From the NCBI RefSeq assembly GCF_040115645.1, contig NC_089544.1, positions 1,612,001 to 1,676,000 of the forward strand: a stretch of DNA of 64,000 nt, given 5' to 3'. Below the pieces are notes generated by a model. The model did no database searches and had not been told where the DNA came from. It saw only the letters and a program-made list of their open reading frames with translations. Shown piece by piece: positions 39,401 through 51,400 of the stretch. Numbering within the stretch: the stretch's first letter is position 1; each line of letters starts with the position of its first letter. This DNA comes from Euwallacea fornicatus. Taxonomy: Eukaryota > Arthropoda > Insecta > Coleoptera > Curculionidae. The position numbers were made by a program, and so were the translations under genes.

Positions 39401-42400
39401 ATTCACGACAAATTGATGATACGGAGACTTGTCTGTCTTGGTTAATATTTGCTTTGTAATTTACTGAAGGAGCAGTAGTCATTATTCCGGTAGCAGAACG
39501 GTTATAGTGATTTGCTTGAACGTTCTGTAATGGAGTTGTCCTTCAGGGATCAGTGTTACTAAGGACCCATTAATCCACTGTCATCAAGGGAACTTGATGT
39601 TCCTCTAACCGGCTTAAATGGCGGAAAACGGCGAACGCCGGAGAAAATCAAGCTGGTGGTGGTCGTTGAAAGACGAAACGTTGGATTTCAAGTAACCTTG
39701 ACCCCAAACAGCGCAGCTTTGTCCCAATTTAATCGACCTCGTACCTTTTATGGTTAGAGATGTTCGCGATTGAGCTGCGGAACCGAACGCCCTGTATATG
39801 TAAGGTATTTTGAAGACGTAATTGTAGCAACGGTGATGGAAGACCGAGTATGAAAGAGGAAAACCGTTGGTTCGAGTCAGAGACGGTGGACACGGAGATT
39901 TCTCGTCTTCAAAATAACTTAAAAAAAAAACAAAAAAACAAAAAAAAAACTTCGTACATATAGAACAAACGCGATTTTATGAATCTCAATGGATATTTAA
40001 AGCTGAATCCAGCTGTACAGCTTTAACATCTTAGGAAATTCCACTGCTAATGAAATTCCACACTTTCGGACGAAACCGTTCAGGAACAGCGCCCGTCCAT
40101 TTTCCAATGAAATTAATCTCACTAATTTGATTTTAATGGAAAAAGTGAACGCGGCTTGTCTTATAGACATCGAGGATAAAATTCCATCTTCAAATGCCAT
40201 CAAATTCCATTTCATTAGGGTTCTTTCCATAATGGCTCTGTCGAAGGCAAATAAAACACATGTCGCTGACGGTTTTATTACTTCTTAAAATTCTGAGCTC
40301 AACAATTTTTCCTGCTGCTACCTTCGATGCAGGCAGCTTCTTCTTCGCGCACTGGAGGCTCTTTATAATATACTGCGCGATGCAGCAAAGAGAACCACCC
40401 CCCGTCTGAACGGTTTCATTTGACTGATTTTTGGCGTTCGCATTTCTTATACCATTAACGTAGGGACACCGGTGGAAAAATTAGGCAAATTCGATGGTTA
40501 AAATCTGAAAAAAAACTTAAAAACTTATCGGCCCTCCTCGTGGTCGTATGCACTCCTGGACACGTGTAGGGACAAATTCAACGCCATAATCGATGAGGGA
40601 TCCGATTCCGGGCTATCTTTATGGCGTCAGAGAGTGCCGCTACGATATTCCAAACACGTTCCATTGGTGTTAGGTCTGGAGATCGAGGTGGCCAAAGTGA
40701 CAAATTATCTTCATTTCGTCGGAAATAATCCGTAGTAGCTCGAGCCACGTGTGCTCGTGCCTTATCTCACTGAAGAACGGAATTGCCGAATGTTTTGTGA
40801 TAGGGCAGACCATGCTTCTGCGAGACTTTTGGCTGCACCGTGGGGCGGCCACATCGCCTCTTTTGCTACTGCACTTTTTACAGTCAAAAATGTCTAAAAT
40901 TCCTGATGACGCATAAGTTATGCAGGGACATACGTGGAAAACTGATGGTTTTCGTATACCAAAAATGATTTAAACCGAGCCACGTTCACGGGGAGTCCTT
41001 TAATCTATGTCACGCAGTGTATTTACTTATTTATTTTTTTATATCTAAATAAATTTTTCGTGTGCCACACAGGAAAATCTATTATCTTCATTCCGGCTTT
41101 ATTGCTGTGTAATAATAAAAAAATTACTGCGCTCAACATGGGCCGAGATCATCACACCAACGAAATCAATAACGTTCATGGGAATTGCAGGGGGATCTTA
41201 GGAGGATTTCTCTAATTGCTGAGGCGGGGACCTTTGAATCAATGCGGGGTTTCTCAATTTAACACGTGAAAAAGGCCCTTTTCAGTGGCCTTTGCTGCTT
41301 AGTTTGTAGTGCGCGAGGAAAACAGTCAATAACTGTTTCCCCCCTTTAGTGAAACGACCATAAATTATTCGTTGCACGCGCAATGTTTTGATTCCACTGG
41401 ATCGTTTACCTCGTTACACCGAAATCCAACTCTAATTAAAGGATTACTCAGCTGTTAAATTTAACTTTATGATGAAGCTTCCTGATAAATTTTTTCGTTA
41501 CAATAAAAATATTAGCGGTTGGAAATACTGGCGAGCTATCAGCGGCCTGTTTAAATGCGTGATTTGAGGATAACCGGGCGAATGACCTTTTCAAACGCAA
41601 TTAAAAAGTTAATCGAAACTTTTGGTAATTGATTCGCAATTAATTTAATTCGAAATTTAATTAAATTTGTAAAAATTAAAATTGAATCAGTCAATTCGGA
41701 ATGCGAGCCCAGTGTACCGAGTGCGCGCTCCAGCCAAGGCGCGACCTACCGAGTTCCGATATTTTGGCTGGATGTTTCAGTCGAACTGCACGAAATTAAT
41801 TAAATTCCCAAAGTAAACCGCTTGTTGAGATTTAAGTGCCCCAAATCGAATCAAAGGTAAAAAAAAAAAACGCAATGTCCGGCCCTCGGCCGCTGAGATC
41901 GAAAACGGGGAGAGGGGACGCACGTCATGAATTTTTCCGAATTTCAAACCCCCGAAGTTTCCCAAAAAATCCCTCTCGTCTCTAAGACATCTTGATTCCC
42001 AAGTCCACCGCGAGGCGGCGAATTTTCCAAAAAAAAAATAAATAATAATAATAATAATAATAGTAAAAACGACCCGGTTTCGGCTTCAGGAATTCCAATG
42101 GCTTATTTGCCGCGACGTCTCCGAGACGCCCTGGGCACGCTGCAATTCCCCATAAAACCGACCTAATCGCGGGACGGCAGTCCTCGCCTCTCCGCTCATG
42201 CGCGAACCTTTTCCGCACTTGTTGTAGAATACCTCTGCGATTCTCGTTGTAATTGAATCGTCTTTTTTCCTGCATTGGCACCATCAATCCGTCGCGAGAT
42301 AAAGCACAGACCCTGGGGATAGTGTTTGTGGAAGTTTGTTTTAACTGTTGAGATAAAGCAAGCATGTAGAAGATAGACTTATGAGACAGGGCAAAATAAA

Positions 42401-45400
42401 CAGACTGGGAACGGAATGTAAGCAAAGCGACGCTGGAATCCGTTGTCTGTAAGTCCATATAAACCGAGGAATAACTTCGAGTACACGAGAGCTTGTTAGG
42501 TGCAAAGAGAACATTTAGAATGCGGTTTTTAGTTAAGCCGGATACTGAGCTGCAGCAAGGGGCTTCTAAAAGTAGAATGCCACTCTAGTTAATGATATTC
42601 TGCTTGTTGTGCTGATATCAGAAATGAGAAGAAGCGACAGGTATACTCGATCAAACGTACTGTTACGGTTTGTCGGGAATATCTCTGGGGATCTTACATA
42701 TGCATTGAAATCACCGCTGGAATCGCCTCGCGAGGATCGATGCAAAAAATAGGAGCATTAATTAATAGTTGGAAAGCCTCCAGAGACAGGTGTAAGAGTT
42801 ATTTGGTGGAAATCGTCAAAGAGAAACGGCGAACCTTGCGAATGAAGTAATATCCACGACGTCACATTTAACGCACCGCCACCGCGAAATTAACGCACGC
42901 CCCGAGTGTCTAGGCATTTTCGGGTTTTTTCGACATTATAGTGATTATCCCACGGTCGCCGACGTGGCACGACCGTGATTTTCTATAGATCTAACTTGAC
43001 GGGATCAATAGAGCCCGGAGACGCTCAATTATATTGCACAATACAGGGTGTCCCACAAGTGTTTCATTATATTTCAGTGGGTAATTGAAAAATAATATGA
43101 CTCCCTATACAAACCATATTCCAATAATGCTTCATTAAGAAGATACAGGGTGTTAAACTTAAAACACACCTGGAATATTTCAACGTTTCAGAGTATCAAT
43201 GAACAGGCGAGCTCAATTATGTATTGAACAAAATGGCCACCAATTTGAACAATTTCTATAATGTTATAGCAAATTAATAATATTTAAAACAAACTTAATA
43301 TTATTAAAACCATTTAGAGAATATCGTGCATATAGACGGGATTCAATTTTTTACTGGCAAACGATACGTCGGACGAAAAAGAGTCAAGTGAGCATTTTTC
43401 TTCTAAATGAAATTAAACTTCTAAAAATAATTTTTATTTTGATAAAAAGCAGTGGTGCACCATGTTTTTCTTTAAAAATGTGCTGAGAGGTGTCCGTACG
43501 CACGTCACTGGTGAAACGAAAAATAGCCCTTTTGCATAAATAAATGCGTCTACATTAACTCTCAAAACATGCCAGATTTCACTTACATATCTCAAACGGT
43601 TTTGAATATATCAATAAAAGTTAGATTTTTTAAGTAAAGTTTAACACCCTGTATCTTCTTAATGAGGCATTATTGGAATATGGTTTATATAGGGAGTCAT
43701 ATTATTTTTCAACGTACTATCACCCACTGAAATATAATGAAACACTTCTGGGACACCCTGTATAAATATTGTGCAATATTTTATTGCTCAATATTGTTCG
43801 GCGCACGCGACTCGACGTTTTTGCGCAACGTCCACGTTCGCCGATTTGAATTTGAAACTTGAAAGCAACCGAAGTAAAAATGTCAAGTAAACGTTAAGGC
43901 CGTTTGGCACTCGTATCATGTTCAGCTGCCATAAAAGGGCCAAAACGGCGGCGTCGGCCTTAGGAACGGGACTCGCAACGAGGTGAATGCACAAGTGAGA
44001 ATTTGCTGCGTGATTGGAGGCTCGAGTGAGCCGAGAGATCGTCGAAATTCTTCACGAACGGATGGTGGATGCGATCCGTGAGTTTTTGGAAATTAAGTCC
44101 GCGACAATTTCGAGAATTCGGGACGCAGCACCGAGATCATCCGCATCATCTGCAGAAGGTCTAGCGACGACTCTACGATTTCCAGCCAGCTTCGAAGATG
44201 TACAATTCAGCGCTGCAGTGGCACCACAAACCATTAGTGAAATTATCACATATTTTGGACACATGCGGAGCGACAATTGCAAAACTGCGGGTGAATTGTG
44301 CATTCTTTTGACGAACAAAGCAAATTCAATATAACAAATCAAATTTTTGATTTCTTACGGGTTCGAAAATTTTGAAAAACGTGTTGCCGCCCTATCATAT
44401 GAATGCGACGACCGATCCGCATGAACTTGTGGAATTGTCGATTGCGCCGATGGGAGTGGTGTGGATGTATATGACCAATTTGTTCCTTCCGAGTGAGGAG
44501 TTGGTCGTCGGGCATTTATTAAAAGTCCATTGATCTTTGCGGAGTGCCTATGTGAAACACCCAACCGTCCCCCATACAAAACCATCGTTAGCAGTTTTTT
44601 TTGCATGGATTCGTTGGCCAGGGCTCATCTTTTCTAATCCATTCGCCCATGTCGTTCCCTGATGATCGTACTCGTCGGACCTTTGTAAATGGTCACATGC
44701 CAAATTTAGTAATTCTCTTTGAGGATCAATTAGCTGCTTTTTTCCCGGGGGCCGCTGGATGCTCGGTTTCGGCCCGTCTTCGGCATTTCCACGTTGCTCC
44801 TCAAACGAAACTCGTATTTTTTGTGTTATTAATTTAATTTTAAATTATTGATATAAACGCAATTCGTCTGATAAGATTGTTTGTGCATTTCGTCTTGTTA
44901 AAAATTTTGAAGGGTGGGGTGCAACTGCCGATGGATTTGAAGGTAGATCGAATTTTCCACACGGCGTGGGTGCCGTGGTCCATGAGCAAATTGCCACATA
45001 AAGGCCTGAAAACGCTGGTTCCCAATATCATAATTACAAACGCTTTTTTAGCGTAGTGCTGACGGCCATCGTGGGTTCAAATAATGAATTTATTGTGGTC
45101 GATATTGGGGCTAATGGACGTATGTCAGCCGGAGCCGTGATTGCAAATACCAAATTCGGCCATTTACTGGCAAACGAACACTTAATCTGCTTAACCCGAA
45201 AATATTGCCCAATGGCAATTATCAATTGCCCTTTACTTTTGAGCGGGGGACGAGGCATTTGCTCCAAAAGATAATTTCATGAAACCTTTTCCTCAAAGAA
45301 ATTTAACTAAAGAAGAAAGGGCGTTCGATTGTAAATGAAAATATATGAAATAAATAAAAAATAAATTATCTCGAGCACGAGGTATGCCGGAAAATAAATT

Positions 45401-48400
45401 TTTCATGTTATTATCGCGTTTTAGAGTAATTTTAACAACAATTAATTTATCACCGGAAAAAGTAGGGTGAGTAGCCCTAGCTTGGTGTTATATCCAAATT
45501 TTTTGCGAGGAAAAGTACAAGTTCAGCACGTAGACATTTCAAAGGGCAATAGTTCCGATGATACTGGCATTGACCTCAATAGAGAACATTCTCCGTTGTA
45601 TTCGCTACAGCCCCTACGAGGGCGAAATTCATCGACTTCTGTGAAAAACGTGAGGCAAAAGTTCTGAGTATTTCAACAACGAAGCGAAAGTCGCTTGGCA
45701 AGGCAATGTTATTTAAAATAAAATTTAATATTTAAATAAATATCTAAATAAATTGTCTTCACTCATCTCTGATACGTTTTGCTCGCGTATATCTGCCGAG
45801 ACGTCCACGAGCCCTTCTACTTGATTTCGGGATGTTATTGCAGCACATGCGTCTTTAGGGATTCCCCGGTATTGTAAAAAATTCAATTCAGCGAAATACC
45901 ATAATGCAGGTACGTGAATATCATCAGTGCCGGTTCCCCCCGCTTTTACTTTCTCCAGTTCTCTTCTGTAATTAATTCTCAAACTATTAATTTTTTTCAC
46001 AATTTCTTTTTCTGATCTCGTGTCCACTTCCTTATATTTTTCAATTAACGGTTCGTATGCATTATCTTTCGAGTTTCTATCACCGTATTCGGTGCTTTTA
46101 GTCTTCACTAATGCTGGACGTTCACGATAAAGTTGCAAATATTCGAGGTCTTCATTCCGCGTTGCCATGGTGATTTTAAATAAACTAATAAATATTGCGC
46201 AATATTGTCCCTACACGCACAAATAATGCAGTATTGTGCAATTAATTTCCAACAAGCACAATTATCGTTCAATACTTGAGTAACGTACACAATGTACTCC
46301 TCAGACGCACAATAACATTGTCCAATATAATTGAGCGTCCAGGGGCCCTTGAAGGGTATAGTTAACCCCGACGAATTCACGGTGTACCAAAATATTACGC
46401 AATTTTTATTCCTTAATTTGTACAAACAAATGGGTAGTTAATAATAGCGTGTATTGCCCCCTCCTGCTATCATCACTGCTTCACACCTCCTTGGCATACT
46501 TGAGATTAAGATTCTAATGTCACCGTGATTAATGTGATCCCCCACATTTCCGTGATCTTCAAACACAGCTCATTCGAGTCCCTAGGAGGAACCCCCAAGA
46601 TTCTCCCCCTCGTTGTCCCATGAACGTTCGATGCGGTTCAGATCAGGGCTTCTTGCTGGCCCAGGCGACGTTTGAATATTCAAATCTTCGAGGTACCACA
46701 CGTGCCACGTGTGGACGTGCATTATTATCGTGCATCAACAAAAATTCCTCACCGATGTATGAGGTATGTGGTACTGCATGGGGTTCTAAGATGTCTGTTA
46801 TGTATCGGTGGGCTGGCGAAGCACCGTTCTGAAGCACAATTAACTCCGTGCGACCTTCCGAGCTAATGCCTCCCCATATCATAACGCGGATCCACCTCCA
46901 CAGCCCGTAGGTCCGACAATGTTACCTGGGTGTATCGCTCTCCAGGCCGTCGATACACCTTCCTACGACGATCATCACCAAAAAGACAAAATCGAGACTC
47001 ATCTGTATAGAGTGAGTTGCCCCATTGAGGACTTCCCCAATCTTGTTGTTCTCTGGAGCAAATCGAAGGCGCTGTCTTCGCTGTTCTACGGTCAGTAGAG
47101 GGGACCTGTTGCAGCCCTATGGGGAGTAATATTTCTTTCTGTCAGCCTTCTTCTCACTGTATCTTGACTGATACGACAGTCACATGGACAAGAAAACTCC
47201 TGCTGCGGCGCAGTACTTGTAATGAATCGACTTCGTAAAGTTAACAGTTGTAAAAATCGATCTTGGTTATTCGTGTCTTTGTCCTCCTTGTCCAGGTTTT
47301 CTTTGATCTGTATCGATCTCCCCAAAACCGCGGGAGCACTCTGGAGATCGTAGATGGTGCTAGTTCCTACCTTAGTGCCGTTTGAACGTACTTCGGCAAA
47401 TGCCGCAGCAGCTGCGAGTTCTTCCACCGAAAGATTTCTCCTTTCACGGATATTTTGAGTCGTTTTCTTGAGGAACAAACTTTTGTATTCACAAAATGCA
47501 CTAAAAGCGTAAACCAACTGAACTTAAATTAGGTATACGACCTTCAAGCCAAAATTGCCGAAAGAGCGATTTTGAGTGTTTTGTAAGCAACTCTTGTTAT
47601 CTTACAAAACAGATACGTAAAAAGTTAGGAAAAAGTTTTGAGAGCGATAAAGAAATAATTTCAAACTACTAGAGAGCATTATAAACGTGTTCGAAGGTAG
47701 ATTTGTCAATATTAAAAAATGCGCGTTAAATTTGCAGCGCAGTGAATATCACAGTAGAAAACCTAAAAAAAATTTTTTTTTTAATCCAGAGGATCCAAGT
47801 CAGGACATTGTGACGGCCGCAGCCGTTCACTACCCCCGACCAATGCACAAATTTCTATTCAGGAACGCTTTTATCGACATTCTCATCTCCCACGGGCCAA
47901 TAACTTTGTCTTAAGATTGGAGGAGCGCACTCCAAAATAGAGGTGAAGCGCTTCTTGAGAAGTTGAAAGAAATTAGTCGGCACCCGTTACGAAATAATAT
48001 CAAGTGGCGATGGAATGGGCTCGTTTTAAAATCGATTTTGGAATCGACATCGATACCTTCCTACGTACAGTCGGTCAAAGTGAAGCTCGTACGCTAAGTT
48101 TATTTGGCGGAAGTAACTAAGTAAGCAGAAAAACAAACAATGAACATGTGGTCAAAATGAAATTCCACGTCGAATGCGATAAAAAAAAATAAAGAAATTA
48201 TTTAAAAGTTTAAAAGTGAAAATCAATTTTCCACTTCAAAACGAACCAAATTCAATTTTAATTTAATACTTAGTCGAAAGCCCTTTGCTCTTAATTACGT
48301 CATTTAGACGGTCGAGTATAGATTTCACCAATTTTTCTCACAATATTTTGTTGGAATTTTTGCGCGAATTCTTTCCATAAAACAGTTTTTAATTGTTCTC

Positions 48401-51400
48401 TATTAGAAATTCCATATTTTCGTGCTGCAATTTTTCCATAAACTTTCAATTGGGTTTAAATCTGGATTCTGGGGAGGTGTTTCTGTCACTTTAGAACAAT
48501 TATGAAGTGGCCATCGTTCAAGTGCCTTGCGCTTTGGGTCATTGCCCTGGTAATATTTAAACGGTCTCTGAATTCCCAATTTCTGCATACTTTGCTTTAA
48601 ACTTAACTTGAAAATATCCAAAAAGCACATTTTGGTCCATGGTATTTTAAGTGAAATGAAAATTCCCAGGACCGTTGGCCGGCACGCACCCCTCGACCAT
48701 AACGGAACCGCCTCCGTGTTTCACTGTCGGTCGTAAATTTGTTTCTTTTAATGCCTCATTGGGTTTTCTCCAAGCTAGTTGTTGTCCATCTGAGCTTAAA
48801 ATGTCGAATTTGCTGTCGTGTGTGAAATTCACGTCTTTCCAAGAGATAAATTTTTTTTCTTGGTATTCTTCCGCATACCTTTGACATTGTTAGTCTTACT
48901 ATCCCATGGTCTCTTTCGGGCCATTCCACTATTTAGATTACGCTCATGTAACAAGTTTCGAATGGTTTGTGGAGTAACGACGTTAGTTAGGTATGTTTCT
49001 ACATGTTTTGCCAATTGCGGGCAGAATTTTTTGGATTTTCTGCAAACTTTCTTAAAATCCCCTTTCATCATAATCGTTAGGAATTTTTCTAGGGCTATTT
49101 CGCACTTCGTCCCTAATACTTTTTTTCATTAAAACAACGATCTGTAACACCCTGTGCGGCTGTAGGAGCCCTATTGACCGTTTTACCTGTTTGGCGGTAA
49201 GTTTTTCCGCTTTCATGATGGTGCATGATGATGAGGTCTGTTTCTGTGACGGTGGTTTGGTAGAAAATACAAAAATTTAACACCAAACTCTTTTGCCAAA
49301 ATCTTGGATGCACGAGTCCCACGTCGACATCGAGAATTGATTTTTTCCAAAACGTTTAACCAAAAATGCGACATTTTTGGAATTCCTGGTCATCCACCAG
49401 GCCCATTCCATATGAAGATTGAACGGCCGATCATTTTGTTTCAATTTTTTAACATAAAGGAAAAATTTATGAAAATAATTCACGTGTACGAGGAGTTTGA
49501 CTTTGACTGATTCGTATGTTCAAATTCGGCCCTGCTCTAATGCAAGACCGCAACCAGATTATTTTAACGCCTCTCAAGTGGGCCACATAAATATTTATTA
49601 TCAATGCTGATGGCATTTATCCAACTACGAGCGAGTTCAAAGAAAGAGTAAACTGTAAATTGATGTAGCAATCTGCAGTCACCGTTAATGCCCATTTGAA
49701 GATTTACATAGCAAACCGATAACTGGAAGGAAACTTGCTGTCGATTTATGTATCGGATGAACATTGAAAAAAAAAAAGCAAAATAAGCTCTTTAATATTG
49801 GAGGCATGTCCGAGATAAATTCATCTAAACTCTATTGAGAATATTAGATAGGATGAGGCTCAATCAACGCCCTACGTTTGGCGTTCACCAACTACTGCGC
49901 GTGCGTTTCCCCCACCACGCGTTTTAGGCTCGGGTTAAACGTGCCCGAATATAATAACTCTCTGGACAAGCTGTGGTGGTGCTTCCCCAGAAGTTTTGCA
50001 ACAACGATAAGCCCTCAAATCCACGAAATCATGATAAACAATGGCAAATCCTCGGCTAAATCCATCATTCCCACACAATACAAAAACTAATATACATAAT
50101 AATATATCATTCTTATTATAAATTCAAGATGAGGTTCTGTTTATTTTGACTCTGGGAGCGAATGATCTTCGCCATATGTGAAATTTATGGGCCTAATGAA
50201 TTGTTAGTCATTTATTAGTGTTGGACCTTTAAAACCATGAAGGAATTTGTTTAGTCGGACTGGAACAGTAAACTTTTAGTAATTTAATTGATTCTTAATT
50301 TGTGTGGGTGAAAACTGAGACTGGTTCTATTATTAGTTCAGAGAACGTCTGAAAATGTGGCTCAAACGGATATATTGATTGAAGCCCGTGAGACACAGAG
50401 AGGCCGGCACACTCCCCGGATCTAGCCCCGTTCGACTATTACTTACGAAAACCTTTAAAACACGAAAAAGAGACTTTTTAAGATCAGTGCGGGGTGTAAA
50501 AAGGCACACGGAGCTGTGCAGGAAACTAGAGGGTGAATCTTCCCCCCCCCCTCAACACGCGTTGGTACATTCGCTTTTGTCAAAAACATTCGTTGCCCGC
50601 ATCCGATTTCATTTTGCTCAGAAACCGTCAGAATAAAAAAGAGACTCTGTCAAAGGGCAAGTCCTGCTCTGGAATAGGCAGTTCGATATTCGTCGTAGTT
50701 TGTAATTGATTCGAACGCCCGAGGTGGCGGCAATGCAAAGGGATGGAAGGCAGGGACAGGAGCAAAAACGACCCTTCGAATTGCTCGACAAACATAAAAC
50801 GCCTTTTAATTTTTTGTTCCATAAGTGATTTACTCAAGTATCCATTCAGATGAAATCTCGAAATGCTCCAGAGTTGCTGTTGATATTTTTTTAAGTCGTG
50901 AGGAATGTCGCCCTTGGAGGGCCCATGCGAGGGAAAAATTTAGGATAGAATTTTATATGAGTGTGAGAGAGTATTGATTTTATTATGGCGACGCTTTGGG
51001 GGTTCTATGTTTGCTTTGAGAAATATTGGGGTCTTCAGTATTAGCCTCGCTGCACCCGCTGCAAGCAAGGTCATAAATAGTGTTTTGCCTACGACTGCTA
51101 GGAAAATGTCAAACAACACGTAAGAAGCGCCTTACGCACGGTAAATCAAACGCACGAGGTGAAAGTGGCGAGGGATGGTCTTATGGCTGTTGACAGAACG
51201 GTTGTCAGGTAAATGATTGTTGACAGTACGGCTGTCAGGTAAATTAGTCTTGACAGTACAGCTGTCGGGTAAATGGCTGTCGACGGTACGGTCGCCGGCT
51301 CTATGACTCTTGACAGAACAGCTAGTAGCAATATATGAAAATATTGTAACGTCTAATGGCTCCAACGTAATCATAAAAGGTTTAATAATCATCATCCATA

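Larger units (their letters stand above)
43011..46348 (+). mobile_element. PIF/Harbinger element, ~3.3 kb, with nested insertions
   Basis: The ends are inverted copies: left GAGCCCGGAGACGCTCAATT, right (reversed) GGGCCCCTGGACGCTCAATT, each continuing into ATATTG(C/G)ACAAT. Inside, in the expected arrangement, are a DDE nuclease remnant on the plus strand and a MADF-domain ORF on the opposite strand. Subterminal regions are rich in ATTGCACAAT-like dyads, especially at 46195-46330. A clean 3-bp target duplication is not visible (ATA against TTG), so the exact ends may be off by a few bases. A palindromic MITE has inserted near the left end. Confidence 0.8.

Noticed and set aside
39873..39885. 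GGTTCGAGTC resembling a tRNA box B
   Set aside because: No box A or foldable tRNA arms at the right distance upstream.
51132..51395. Minus-strand frame with ten-residue repeats
   Set aside because: The repeats come from the 30-bp minisatellite, a multiple of three; no other coding evidence.
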